From: Acaryochloris sp. CCMEE 5410
GTDB taxonomy: Bacteria; Cyanobacteriota; Cyanobacteriia; Thermosynechococcales; Thermosynechococcaceae
NCBI RefSeq assembly: GCF_000238775.2
Contig: NZ_AFEJ02000003.1
Coordinates: 248,001-312,000, forward strand
Direction: 5' to 3'
Length of the DNA stretch: 64,000 nt
The notes beneath the pieces are model-generated. The model searched no databases. It was not told the DNA's origin and saw only the letters and a program-made list of their open reading frames with translations. Shown here piece after piece: positions 52,548 to 61,230 of this stretch. The translations under genes were made by a program, and so were the position numbers. How positions within the stretch are numbered: position 1 is the first letter of the stretch; every line of letters starts with the position of its first letter.

Positions 52548-53825
52548 ATGTCCAACTATGTTTTTGTCATTGATACCAACCATAGACAACTCAATCCTTC
52601 TACGCCAGGTGTGGCACGTTCACTCTTGAATGCAAGGAAGGCGGCAATCTATCGACGGTATCCATTCACTATTATTCTAAAGAAGGAAGTTACGGGACTA
52701 GTTGAGCCTTGCCAACTCAAGATTGACCCAGGTTCTAGAGCAACAGGGTTAGCGATTCTCCAAGGCAATAGAGTTCTCTGGGGTGCGGAACTAACCCATA
52801 GAGGCCAATCTATCAAGAACAGTTTGGAGTCTCGCCGCTCACTTCGTAGGGGCCGACGAGGACGAAAAACCCGATATCGTCAGCCCAGATTTCTCAATCG
52901 AACTCGACCAAAAGGCTGGCTAGCTCCCTCCTTAATGCACCGGATATTGACCACCATGACTTGGGTAAATCGGCTAATCAAGCTTTGCCCAATCCAATCC
53001 ATCGCCCAAGAACTAGTAAGGTTTGATACCCAAGTAATACAAAATCCTGAGATATCAGGTACTCAGTACCAGCAAGGCACTCTTTATCAATACGAGACAC
53101 GAGAATATCTCCTCGAAAAATGGGGACGGCAATGTGTCTACTGCGGTCAAGAAGACACTCCTTTAGAAGTAGAGCATATTGTTTCCCGCTCCAAAGGTGG
53201 GAGTAACCGCGTCTCTAATCTCACAATTGCCTGTGTGCCCTGCAATCAAAAGAAGTCTAATCGTTCTATCGAAGACTTTCTATCGGGCAAACCTGATCTG
53301 CTTAAGCGGATCAAGGCCCAGGCGAAAGCACCGCTTAAGGATGCCGCAGCCGTTAACGCGACACGATGGAAACTATTCAATGCGCTGAAAGAGATGGGCC
53401 TTCCTGTTTCAGTTGGGACAGGTGGTCAGACCAAGTTTAACCGCAAGCAACAGGACTTACCCAAGGCGCATTGGATTGATGCAGCGGCAACAGGGAAAGA
53501 TATACCCGAGCTTGAGTTCTGCACTAGTCAGCCGTTGTTGATTCAATGTTCTGGTCATGGCACACGTCAAATGTGTGGCACAGACAAATACGGGTTCCCA
53601 ATCCGTTATCGGTCGAAGAAGAGGATTCACTACGGCTTCCAGACTGGTGATATCGTCAAGGCTGTTGTTACGCAAGGTAAAAAGATTGGCTCTTATATGG
53701 GGCGTGTTTTATGCCGAAAGTCTGGCAACTTCGATATCTCGACAAAAGATGGACGAGTAACCGGAATCAGTCACAAGTATTGCACTCATATTCATAAAAA
53801 GGATGGTTACAATTATGCTTTCTAG
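52548..53825 (+). CDS. iscB: IscB (RuvC-HNH OMEGA nuclease)
   Basis: The 425-residue RNA-guided nuclease has an N-terminal PLMP/RRXRR-type domain (FVIDTNHRQLNPSTPGVARSLLNARKAAIYRRYPF), RuvC-I with Asp60 in KIDPGSRATG, and an Arg-rich bridge helix (RRSLRRGRRGRKTRYRQPRF). RuvC-II has Glu155 in AQELVRFD. The HNH with zinc cysteines has CVYCGQ and EHIVSRSKGGS, where His210 is catalytic. RuvC-III has Asp311 in HWIDAAA. All catalytic residues are kept. I chose ATG 52548 over an upstream in-frame start, because AAGGGA precedes it and it gives the standard N terminus. No transposase accompanies it. Confidence 0.92.
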   Translation: MSNYVFVIDTNHRQLNPSTPGVARSLLNARKAAIYRRYPFTIILKKEVTGLVEPCQLKIDPGSRATGLAILQGNRVLWGAELTHRGQSIKNSLESRRSLRRGRRGRKTRYRQPRFLNRTRPKGWLAPSLMHRILTTMTWVNRLIKLCPIQSIAQELVRFDTQVIQNPEISGTQYQQGTLYQYETREYLLEKWGRQCVYCGQEDTPLEVEHIVSRSKGGSNRVSNLTIACVPCNQKKSNRSIEDFLSGKPDLLKRIKAQAKAPLKDAAAVNATRWKLFNALKEMGLPVSVGTGGQTKFNRKQQDLPKAHWIDAAATGKDIPELEFCTSQPLLIQCSGHGTRQMCGTDKYGFPIRYRSKKRIHYGFQTGDIVKAVVTQGKKIGSYMGRVLCRKSGNFDISTKDGRVTGISHKYCTHIHKKDGYNYAF

Positions 53826-53867
53826 ATTTGTTGATTTGGGGTTCGAGACCCCAAATCAACAAATCTA
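53823..53867. repeat. 20-bp perfect hairpin at the iscB stop codon
   Basis: TAGATTTGTTGATTTGGGGT (53823-53842) and its exact complement (53848-53867) flank TCGAG. The stem starts in the stop codon. No T-run follows, so it is more likely an element end or processing signal than an intrinsic terminator. Confidence 0.85.
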
Positions 53868-54010
53868 TACCTACCCTCTCGATCGCATCACTCACTATAT
53901 GAAGGGGCTTCTCGGAGGTTCTGGTGAATGGCGTAAACATAGAAACAAAAGGCAATCAAGACGGTCCTGGAAGCGCGAAAGACAAGCCTACAAGCGGAGG
54001 GTACGCAACG

Positions 54011-54736
54011 ATGGCTAACGCAATCCTTCACATCCGTGATCTCCCCGTTGAAGATAGGCCAAGAGAACGGCTGATGAATAATGGTGCTAATCAGCTCAGC
54101 AGTGCTGAACTCCTCACCATCTTGTTGGGAACGGGACAGGGACCAGGGAAACTTTCGGCGATGGGTCTAGGTCAGTCGTTACTCAAAGAATTAAATCAAG
54201 ATCAAGACCCCCTAAAACGTCTCAGACAAATCACCCCGGAAGAGCTAACTCAAATTCATGGCATTGGCCAAGCTAAAGCTGCCACAATACTAGCTGCCAT
54301 CGAATTAGGGAGAAGAGTTCATCATCCGAGCCCTAACCTAGGAACCATCATCGATGATCCATCGGTAGCTGTTGAAGCCTTATCAGAACACCTCATGGGG
54401 CAGATCAAGGAAAAATTTGCAGTACTCCTGCTCGACGTAAAACATCGTCTGCTTGGAACACACATCGTTTCCGTTGGCACAGCAACCGAAACCCTAGCGC
54501 ATCCCCGTGAAATATTTGGGGAAATCATTCGCAGAGGTGCTTCACGAGCCATCATTGCTCACAATCACCCCAGTGGCATGGCAGACCCCAGTCAAGACGA
54601 TATTACCCTAACTCGGCAGCTCCTAGATGCAGCCAAAATTATGGGTATTCCAATCCTCGATCATTTAGTCATTGGGAACGGTTCGTTTACCAGCCTTCGC
54701 CAAACCACATCCCTTTGGGAGGATGTCACCGAATAA
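54011..54736 (+). CDS. radC: RadC-family JAB-domain protein
   Basis: The 241-residue product has the RadC layout: an N-terminal UPF0758 part ([32 protein letters not shown]), a helix-hairpin-helix ([24 protein letters not shown]) and a JAMM metalloprotease-like motif ([15 protein letters not shown]). The ATG at 54011 follows GGAGGG. RadC homologues are common on plasmids and integrative elements; a role in DNA repair is not established. It lies immediately after IscB's hairpin. Confidence 0.9.
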   Translation: MANAILHIRDLPVEDRPRERLMNNGANQLSSAELLTILLGTGQGPGKLSAMGLGQSLLKELNQDQDPLKRLRQITPEELTQIHGIGQAKAATILAAIELGRRVHHPSPNLGTIIDDPSVAVEALSEHLMGQIKEKFAVLLLDVKHRLLGTHIVSVGTATETLAHPREIFGEIIRRGASRAIIAHNHPSGMADPSQDDITLTRQLLDAAKIMGIPILDHLVIGNGSFTSLRQTTSLWEDVTE

Positions 54737-54748
54737 TCTCAATCGTTT

Positions 54749-54780
54749 TCTTATGTAAAATATTCGATTTTTACATAAGA
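54749..54780. promoter_or_regulatory. 12-bp-arm palindrome between radC and next gene
   Basis: TCTTATGTAAAA and TTTTACATAAGA form a perfect dyad with an 8-bp centre. GATAAT at the right edge could be a -10 box, which would make this an operator of the gene at 54805; alternatively it terminates radC. Confidence 0.5.
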
Positions 54781-54804
54781 TAATCAACCTCTTGGAACTG
54801 CAAA

Positions 54805-55041
54805 ATGGACTTTCAACTCAGCTACGTTTGGCCAGACGAACAATTCACCACCATCCGCGTAGATGCCGCAGTCGCTTGCGGCAAACGATTTGAAGGTGTG
54901 GCCTATATTCTCCAACCGCTCTCAAAGAACCCTAGCCTTCAAATCCCCAACGGACTGGGAATAAGAAGCACTCAGCAAATCCTTGATCGGATTAGTCAAG
55001 GATTTGAGATTCCTGAAATAAGCAAGGAAGAACGTCAATGA
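54805..55041 (+). CDS. Hypothetical protein, 78 aa
   Basis: The product MDFQLSYVWPDEQFTTIRVD continues AAVACGKRFEGVAYILQPLSKNPSLQIPNGLGIRSTQQILDRISQGFEI. It overlaps the next gene by four bases (ATGA), which supports it being expressed. No family is recognised; it may work with the DUF5983 protein that follows. Confidence 0.55.
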   Translation: MDFQLSYVWPDEQFTTIRVDAAVACGKRFEGVAYILQPLSKNPSLQIPNGLGIRSTQQILDRISQGFEIPEISKEERQ

Positions 55042-55397
55042 ATACTCATCCATCACTAGGGAGTTTTGCCCTAGTCAATACCGATCAAATTCCCTCAGAA
55101 GATTTCTGTAAACTCCTCAAGGCTACAAAACCGGAGGTTGGCAATCCCCAAGTGTTCCGCACTGGTCTGGTGGATGCTGGTTTTTTCGTCTTTATCGGTG
55201 AAGATCCAGAAACTTGGGTAGAAGATTTCAAGCTGTATTCCCCTCGCCTTCAGCAAATCGTGCGATGGGCAGCAAGCATAGGTGCTACCTACCTGCTACT
55301 TCACCCAGACTGTACCCATGCAGAAATTGGAAGCCTACCTATTGCACCAATCAAAAAAAGCCAGCATATAGAAAACCGAACTGAGGCTGAATTTTGA
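55038..55397 (+). CDS. DUF5983-like protein
   Basis: The 119-residue product shows a pattern similar to DUF5983: FALVNTDQIPSEDFCKLLKA, then WVEDFKLYSPRLQQIVRWAASIGATYLLLHPDCTHAEIGSLP. Members are found on plasmids and integrative elements, often near RadC and DUF932. The match is by eye. It overlaps the preceding gene by ATGA. The function is unknown. Confidence 0.6.
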   Translation: MNTHPSLGSFALVNTDQIPSEDFCKLLKATKPEVGNPQVFRTGLVDAGFFVFIGEDPETWVEDFKLYSPRLQQIVRWAASIGATYLLLHPDCTHAEIGSLPIAPIKKSQHIENRTEAEF

Positions 55398-55443
55398 GTT
55401 TTCTATCCGTTCACCAACTACAACACTGAACAGGAGGAATTGA

Positions 55444-55794
55444 ATGAGAACTGGATCTCATTTAAAAATTAAAAACTTCGGTACAAACGCTCAAGGTATT
55501 GAACTCAAAGGAAATCCCCAACAGCGCGAACATGCAACCTTCCTAGTTTTCTTCCCAGGTGGATGCGTTGAAATAACTCGAACATCAGATTGCCGGTACT
55601 GGATCCATACAATGATCCTAGAACCCAATACTGGCAATGGTGATCGAACAGATGATCGGGCAATTGGCCAGATGGTTGAAGCATTCTTTCGCCATCCAAA
55701 GGACGGAGCAATTGATCTAACCCACTCTCAAGAGATCGCAGATAACACCCGCGTTCTTAGCGCTCTCATCGATCACAACAGACGCAAGCGCTAA
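55444..55794 (+). CDS. Hypothetical protein, 116 aa
   Basis: The product includes IKNFGTNAQGIELKGNPQQREHATFLVFFPGGCVEITRTSDCRYWIHTMIL and an acidic centre (NGDRTDDRAIGQMVEAFFRHPKD). AGGAGG precedes the ATG. No family is recognised. It lies 24 bases before the TGT-like/DGQHR gene and may be part of the same transcript. Confidence 0.6.
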   Translation: MRTGSHLKIKNFGTNAQGIELKGNPQQREHATFLVFFPGGCVEITRTSDCRYWIHTMILEPNTGNGDRTDDRAIGQMVEAFFRHPKDGAIDLTHSQEIADNTRVLSALIDHNRRKR

Positions 55795-55818
55795 TAAAGC
55801 TTTCATCAAAACTAACCC

Positions 55819-57897
55819 ATGAAATTCTACACATCAGGCATCTCCGGGAAAAAGGAGTTGTCCATGGTTGAGGCCGCAGGTACGCAACTCCCACTCTTAG
55901 TCGATCCCGTAGACTTGAAGCACGTTGCTAATTGGCCTGGTCCCATAGCTCTAGATTCAGGCGCATATCGAGCGTTTAAGTCTAAGTCACTGATCAATAT
56001 CGAGCAGTACTTAGCAGCCGCGTTCAGCCGCCCCTTTGATTTTGTTGTAGCACCCGACGTGATCGGAAACCCAGAGCAGAGCTATCAGAATTGGCTGAAA
56101 GTTAAGGATCTGTCCTTAAATATCCTGCCTGCTTGGGAATGGGGTAGTGATCAGTCCTATCTCCATCACTACTTAGATCATGCCCCAGTTGTCGGTATCG
56201 GCGGCCTGGTGCCGGTGATGCGAATGAAGAATTCCGGGTCAGAGCGAAAAATCAAGGATCAGATGCTGGCGGAGCTAAAACAGATGTGCCTTCAGTATCC
56301 TGCTCGGTTTCATATCTTCGGCATGAACTGGCTTTGGGCCATTGAAAGTCTCAATAGCCTAGTTTTTAGCGGAGATAGCTCTAAGTGGCTGGATGGCGCA
56401 CGTTATGGTCATCTAATTTTTACAAATTCTCGAACAGGCCATCTTTCTCAAGCGCCAGCAAAAGCCTTGCCTGAATCTCAAAGCATGGATCGGCAAGACC
56501 GCTGCATTTCAAATATTCAAGCAATCGCTAATTTTACTCAAGCAGAGGAGCCCCAAAATATGGCTACATCATCTCAAACCAAAACGACTCCATCCGCAAA
56601 GGAAAAAGCCTCCTCAAAAAAAGAAACAACCCCCTGTTACCAATTCCCCGCTGTATCTGGAATTCAAAGTGGCCAGCCCTATTACACAACAATGATTCCG
56701 ATCAAGCTGCTTCCCAAGTTTTTCGTCTTGGAGACGGAGACAATGCCCGCCGAAATGAGGGCTCAACGCCAACTCAATTCATCCCGAGCTAGAAAACTAT
56801 CTGCCTACGTTCTGGCTGGTGATTACACCCTATCCAGCGTTGTTGTTACGGTCGAGCTTGAAAAAAAGGATGCTAAAGCCTTCCAATTTGACCCGGTACA
56901 GGGCGAACTCGGCATGTTGAATGTGCCGATGTCATCTAGGTTTCTGATTGCAGATGGCCAGCATCGCATCCACGGACTAAAACTTGCACTAGAAGAGAAC
57001 CCAGAGATCGGTGAAGAATCGATAAGCTGTGTTGTTTTTCTCCACTCGGATTTAGACCGAGCCCAGCAAATTTTCCACGATCTAAATTTTTACGCGAGTA
57101 AGCCCAACAAGTCGATCACCAGCCTTTACAACCATAAATCCGAATCTGCTGAGATTGCCCGGTTAGTCATGGTCGGTGTTCCTATCTTCAGGCAGTACAC
57201 AGACACGGAAAAAACTAGTTGCTCAAAGAAATCCCTCAAAGTCTTTACCTTCAATGCCATTGAGGAAGCCTCGCACATTCTCTCTGAAAGACTAACTGGC
57301 ACACCGAAACAAAAGGCTAAGCTCATTTGTGCCTTCTTCAAACTCATTACTGAAGAAATCACTGAATGGTCAAGCCTAATCAAAAAATCGACTACATCGT
57401 CTGAAATCCGCCAGGACTTCATCTGTTGCCATGCGATTGCCCTGATCGCGATCGCACGGGCAGGAGCTACTTGCATTCACCTTAAAAACTGGAGAGAATC
57501 AATTCAGTCTCTAGCCCTTGGCCAGGTGAACTGGACAAAAACTAATCCCGATTGGGAGAACCTAATTATCTTCGGAGGCAGGATTCATAAGAATCAAACT
57601 ACTGCTGGCGAATTCGCTCAATACTTGCTCCAACGTGGTGTTCCTTGCGAGGAAGTGATCCAAGCCTCCATGAAAGATTGGCTTTCACAGCACTTCCATG
57701 GATATACCAAAGCTGATATTGAAAATCAGCTAGGTGCAAAAGCAGATATTCTGAGCGTGCTGGAGACCTTCCTTGAGGAAAAGCCCATCCAGGCCGACGA
57801 TCCAACACTTAAATCTGCCTGGTTCAACGCTCGAACACAGTTCCTGAAAGTGCGAGGGATCTTTCTACTCGAATCAATACAGAAAGGTGGTAAGTAA
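55819..57897 (+). CDS. TGT-like (DpdA-like) domain fused to DGQHR (DndB-like) domain
   Basis: The N-terminal 235 residues have the order and motifs of tRNA-guanine transglycosylase-like folds: LDSGAY (Asp46), APDVIG (Asp80), PAWEWG, VGIGGLVP, FHIFGM and SGDSSKWLDGARYG (Asp186). Enzymes of this superfamily exchange guanine for a 7-deazaguanine in RNA or, as DpdA, in DNA. A Lys/Thr/Ser-rich linker (about 240-270) leads to a DndB/DpdB-like domain with RFLIADGQHRIHG (Asp379). An ATG at residue 248 (56560) follows AGAGGAG, so the second domain may also be made alone. Linkage of the two domains in one ORF is unusual. No sulfur-modification genes (dndCDE) are nearby. Confidence 0.7.
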   Translation: MKFYTSGISGKKELSMVEAAGTQLPLLVDPVDLKHVANWPGPIALDSGAYRAFKSKSLINIEQYLAAAFSRPFDFVVAPDVIGNPEQSYQNWLKVKDLSLNILPAWEWGSDQSYLHHYLDHAPVVGIGGLVPVMRMKNSGSERKIKDQMLAELKQMCLQYPARFHIFGMNWLWAIESLNSLVFSGDSSKWLDGARYGHLIFTNSRTGHLSQAPAKALPESQSMDRQDRCISNIQAIANFTQAEEPQNMATSSQTKTTPSAKEKASSKKETTPCYQFPAVSGIQSGQPYYTTMIPIKLLPKFFVLETETMPAEMRAQRQLNSSRARKLSAYVLAGDYTLSSVVVTVELEKKDAKAFQFDPVQGELGMLNVPMSSRFLIADGQHRIHGLKLALEENPEIGEESISCVVFLHSDLDRAQQIFHDLNFYASKPNKSITSLYNHKSESAEIARLVMVGVPIFRQYTDTEKTSCSKKSLKVFTFNAIEEASHILSERLTGTPKQKAKLICAFFKLITEEITEWSSLIKKSTTSSEIRQDFICCHAIALIAIARAGATCIHLKNWRESIQSLALGQVNWTKTNPDWENLIIFGGRIHKNQTTAGEFAQYLLQRGVPCEEVIQASMKDWLSQHFHGYTKADIENQLGAKADILSVLETFLEEKPIQADDPTLKSAWFNARTQFLKVRGIFLLESIQKGGK

Positions 57898-57906
57898 GTA
57901 ATTCAT

Positions 57907-57946
57907 ATCTAAAATACTTGACCTTAGATACAAGTCTTACTATATT
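57907..57946 (+). promoter_or_regulatory. Cassette promoter 3 with palindromic operator
   Basis: ATCTAAA (57907) and CTTAGAT (57923) form the dyad with one mismatch around TTGACC (57918); TATATT is at 57941 after 17 bp. Confidence 0.7.
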
Positions 57947-58017
57947 AGGTACAGGTTGATGGGCAGGCCATCCCTGCTCATCCCCATTACTGCCACAACT
58001 GAATAGAACTGCGACGA

Positions 58018-58176
58018 ATGCAGCAGGCTTATGAAATGCCGCTTTATGCCGCGTCCATAGGGATTGCACCGCACCTCGAAAGACTAGTAGAGGGTTCAGG
58101 GTTTTCCCGGTCAACCCTTCAACAGGCCGGGAAACGTTCTAATTTTTTACTCTCCCAATTAGAGGAACGCCAATGA
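58018..58176 (+). CDS. Cassette small ORF, copy 3 (52 aa)
   Basis: The frame reads MQQAYEMPLYAASIGIAPHL, then ERLVEGS, and stops at TGA 58174-58176, overlapping the ATG of the DUF5895 gene (58173). Its length is exactly that of copy 2, though the last 25 codons are unrelated in sequence. A hairpin (TTTCCCGG and CCGGGAAA) lies in its second half. Confidence 0.6.
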   Translation: MQQAYEMPLYAASIGIAPHLERLVEGSGFSRSTLQQAGKRSNFLLSQLEERQ

Positions 58177-58883
58177 TGACCCAACCAAACCCCACTGATG
58201 AATTCAGCGGAGAGGAATTTGGAGCTGGTAAAACCTTTACTCCGTATCTTCAAGTCATTCACCATAAAGAGGCGAACGATTCAGGCTTCTTTCTGGCCGA
58301 AGACAACGCCCAGGCCGTCAACTTTAAGCCTAATCCAGATTGGTTGCCCTACACAGCTAGTCTAGGCGCGGATACCATACCAGGATACCGATCACTAAGC
58401 GCCCGAATCGTGGTTGTCCGACGCACCCCATTATTGATGTTCAGTCGGAGTGAGAAAACATTCTTAGGTGTATTTGACACAAATACCTATAACGCTCAAA
58501 AAGCCTCCATCCTGTTAAAAAGTAGATACCTCATCTACCTCATCTCAAAGGACAAAAAACTTCTTCATACCGAGCCACTGCAATTTACGACTAAAGGCTC
58601 ATTGTCTGGTTCCTTTGGTCAATCCTATTCCGAATTCAGACAAGCCATGGAATCAGCCTATGGTCGAAAACGAGGCGATCGCTTCTTTGCTCTATGCGTC
58701 TTTCCGGTTCAACTACAGCCGGTGCTGAAAGGCAGAGAACAGCAGTCCTACGTTTGTACCGTAGAGAAATTCGGAAAACCCACCGCTGAAAATTGGAAAG
58801 GATTTTTCCTGGGCTATTCAGAAGTCAAGGATAAATTACTCCAAGACTTCGACACCTATGCTGATTTCGTAAACGTAGATTGA
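58173..58883 (+). CDS. DUF5895 family protein
   Basis: The 236-residue product matches the cyanobacterial DUF5895 pattern: FTPYLQVIHHKEANDSGFFLAEDNAQAVNF, RIVVVRRTPLLMF and a C-terminal WKGFFLGYSEVK. Members occur on plasmids and islands; no function is known. Its ATG overlaps the cassette-3 small ORF, so both are translated in step. Confidence 0.75.
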   Translation: MMTQPNPTDEFSGEEFGAGKTFTPYLQVIHHKEANDSGFFLAEDNAQAVNFKPNPDWLPYTASLGADTIPGYRSLSARIVVVRRTPLLMFSRSEKTFLGVFDTNTYNAQKASILLKSRYLIYLISKDKKLLHTEPLQFTTKGSLSGSFGQSYSEFRQAMESAYGRKRGDRFFALCVFPVQLQPVLKGREQQSYVCTVEKFGKPTAENWKGFFLGYSEVKDKLLQDFDTYADFVNVD

Positions 58884-58978
58884 ACCATTGAGACTCGTCC
58901 AGCTATAGCTTCTGGACGAGTCCTCTGACCACGCTCCGACCACTTCAAGGAGCATCCACGCTTTTAAGGACATAACCC

Positions 58979-59593
58979 ATGATTAACCTTCCAAAACCAT
59001 CTCTAGAGAACGAACAAGCAACCGACCTAGACAACTACAATCCACTTTCAACAGCACGGCTTGAAATCAGATCGGAGAAAGCTTTCTTGTTCTATCGCCA
59101 AGTCTTCCTTGGGCTAACTGACAAACTAGGTACTTTTGCCCTCATGGTCCTGGTCGAGATTATTAAAGCCCTATGGCATCTCGTGAGTTTACTCGGGCAA
59201 GCAGGCTTTAGGAGCTTTCAGCACAACCACCCTCAAACTTCAGAACGAGCGGTCTGGTTGGCTGGTGCAACAAAAGCCTTATTCACCAAAGCTGACATTC
59301 CCCAGTTCCCAGTGTTTAAGGAAAAGCCTTCAGAAAGTAAAGAGTCAGAGACTCAAGAGTCTTTAACTCAAGAAACGGACAATCAAGTAGAGGAGTATGA
59401 TCCACCTCTGGAAGACACTGAAGAGCCGCAGGAAGAGCAAGCCCCTATAGTAGCGGCCACTGACTTGCTTGAAGACCTTGATACGAATGCTCTGAGAAAG
59501 CTGGCAACTAAGCGGAAAGTCCACCTAAATTTGCCGGTGAGCCAATGCCGCAAACCGGAACTCATTGAGGCATTAACAACACACTCTCGTTAA
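58979..59593 (+). CDS. Hypothetical protein with C-terminal SAP/Rho-N-like motif
   Basis: The 204-residue product has a hydrophobic helix near residues 45-75 (FLGLTDKLGTFALMVLVEIIKALWHLVSLL), an acidic Glu/Gln-rich linker (about 120-155) and a C-terminal DLDTNALRKLATKRKVHL plus KPELIEAL. The last part resembles the SAP or Rho N-terminal helix-extended-loop-helix that binds nucleic acid. It follows DUF5895 by about 95 bases and is probably co-transcribed. No named family. Confidence 0.6.
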   Translation: MINLPKPSLENEQATDLDNYNPLSTARLEIRSEKAFLFYRQVFLGLTDKLGTFALMVLVEIIKALWHLVSLLGQAGFRSFQHNHPQTSERAVWLAGATKALFTKADIPQFPVFKEKPSESKESETQESLTQETDNQVEEYDPPLEDTEEPQEEQAPIVAATDLLEDLDTNALRKLATKRKVHLNLPVSQCRKPELIEALTTHSR

Positions 59594-59600
59594 TTAGCGA

Positions 59601-59837
59601 GCTGGTCACCATAAATCCTAGAGGTGGCCAGCGAGTGACAGTCTCAACAGCTATTTCAACCAGTGAGTCATGAACCCCTCCCTGCCCTTCGGGACTGAGG
59701 AAGGGGCTTGATCGGTCTCAGCCGAGCACTAAGTCATGACTAGACCATGAGCTAAATGCAGTCACGTACGTTCGGGCGTTTCCCTAACTCGAACCTCTAC
59801 AAGCCTTCTGAGAAAAGGCGTGGGGTAAAGCCCAGAG
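59601..59837 (+). ncRNA. Candidate omega RNA of IsrB
   Basis: The 237-base gap before isrB is rich in stems: GCTGGTCACC with GGTGGCCAGC (59601-59632), and CCCCT-CC-TGCCC around TTCG with GGG and AGGAAGGGG (about 59676-59707). Guide RNAs of IsrB and IscB lie at this position. Exact ends and the guide cannot be read by eye. Confidence 0.5.
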
Positions 59838-61167
59838 ATGCTGAATTTAGTGGTCTTAGGGACATACAACTCGCAAGAGGATTATCTCAAATTGCAATTA
59901 AGAGTACCCGTTATATCAGCAGAAGGTAAACCACTCATGCCGACTAAGCCTAGTCGTGCTAGGCGCATGGTGCGTGATGGTGTAGCTGTGGGCAAGTGGA
60001 ACGATGCTGGACTTTATTACATTCAGCTCACCAAACCGCCGTCTGACAAACAGAGGCAGCCGATTCATTTAGGCTGTGACCCTGGCAAATCCTATACAGG
60101 GATTGCTGTGCAGTCAGCTAAGTTCACGCTCTATACCGCCCACCTTGTTTTACCGTTTCAGCGGGTCAAAGAGCGCTTAGGTGCAGCCGTCATCAAAGGT
60201 GGCAAAGCCATCAAAAACGTCAGGGGTAGAGCGCTGCAACGTCGGGTTAGGCGAGGCAGGCGCATCAACCGCAGTGTTTTGTTTCAGTTCAGGGCACACC
60301 GTCAAAAGCGGTTCAACAATCGCCGCCAGCCAAAACTAGCGCCATCCATCAAAGCATCCCGGCACATGGAAATTAGAGTCATTTCAGAGCTGGCTAAAAT
60401 CTTCCCGCTCACTAGCATTGCCTACGAAGTGGTCAAAGCTGATGTAGATTTGACCAGTGGCCGCAAGGGTGCGCGTTCTGGTAAAGGTTTCTCTCCGGTC
60501 ATGGCAGCTCAATACTGGGCTATGAAACAGCTAGAGTCTATCGCTCCAGTTGTTAGGCGCTACGGCTGGCAGTCTGACGGTAATGGCACCTCTCAGGTTC
60601 GGAAACATTTGGGCCTGATTAAGATTAAAGACAAGAAAGCGCAGACGCCAGAGGCCCATGCTGTCGATGGCATTGCGCTAGCAGCCAGCCAGTTCACGCG
60701 ATATCAAGCGACTCACATTGATGCGATGGACTGGACGGGGGCTGTAGAAGTAACCCCAGCACCGTTCAAGGTCATCACTCGACCTGGGTATTTCAGACGG
60801 GCACTGCACTTCGACAATCCAAGCACAGGAGGCATTCGGAAGCGTAAGGGTGGAACGGTTACCCCATTTGGCTACCGAGCTGGCGACAAGGTACAGGTTG
60901 CCACTAAAGGCCAGATTTTAACGGGCTGGGTTGGTGGTTTCACAGATACCGAAAAGTCGAAGAAAGTCTCTGTTTATGACGTGAACTGGAAGCGTCTAGG
61001 GCAATACGGACTCAAACAAATATCAATGATTCGGAGGTCTAACAAACTATGCGTATCCTAGAAGATTGCCAACATAAAGAGCATCGAACCCTTTATGTTG
61101 GCCGCTAACCCTCCCCGTCCTGCTACGCGGAGGCCGGGGATTCCCGCGATTCAGTTGAAATAGCTGT
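59647..61167 (+). mobile_element. IsrB element bounded by 14-bp inverted repeats
   Basis: ACAGCTATTTCAAC (59647-59660) and GTTGAAATAGCTGT (61154-61167) are exact complements on either side of the omega-RNA candidate and isrB. A GC-rich stem (CCCCGTCC with GGAGGCCGGGG) lies just inside the right end. No transposase is encoded, so mobilisation in trans is inferred. Confidence 0.6.
59838..61061 (+). CDS. isrB: IsrB (RuvC-only OMEGA nickase)
   Basis: The 407-residue protein is IscB-like without an HNH domain. It has a PLMP/RRXRR domain (RVPVISAEGKPLMPTKPSRARRMVRDG), RuvC-I with Asp81 in GCDPGKSYTG, an Arg-rich bridge (ALQRRVRRGRRINRS), RuvC-II with Glu197 in AYEVVK and RuvC-III with Asp277 in HAVDGIALA. 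The residues between II and III are too few for HNH. IsrB enzymes nick the non-target strand with an omega RNA. The first 20 residues (MLNLVVLGTYNSQEDY) precede the usual domain start, so a later start is possible. Confidence 0.9.
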   Translation: MLNLVVLGTYNSQEDYLKLQLRVPVISAEGKPLMPTKPSRARRMVRDGVAVGKWNDAGLYYIQLTKPPSDKQRQPIHLGCDPGKSYTGIAVQSAKFTLYTAHLVLPFQRVKERLGAAVIKGGKAIKNVRGRALQRRVRRGRRINRSVLFQFRAHRQKRFNNRRQPKLAPSIKASRHMEIRVISELAKIFPLTSIAYEVVKADVDLTSGRKGARSGKGFSPVMAAQYWAMKQLESIAPVVRRYGWQSDGNGTSQVRKHLGLIKIKDKKAQTPEAHAVDGIALAASQFTRYQATHIDAMDWTGAVEVTPAPFKVITRPGYFRRALHFDNPSTGGIRKRKGGTVTPFGYRAGDKVQVATKGQILTGWVGGFTDTEKSKKVSVYDVNWKRLGQYGLKQISMIRRSNKLCVS

Positions 61168-61230
61168 AGGTGATCCATGCAGCCAAATACCTGCTGCCAA
61201 TCCACAATTAACTCTTAGCAAGATTGAAGT

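Noticed and set aside
56560-57897. Annotating the DGQHR domain as a separate gene
   Set aside because: The frame is continuous with the TGT-like domain; the internal start is noted but not proven.
55819-57897. Phosphorothioation (Dnd) system
   Set aside because: Only a DndB-like domain is seen; no dndC, dndD or dndE is nearby.
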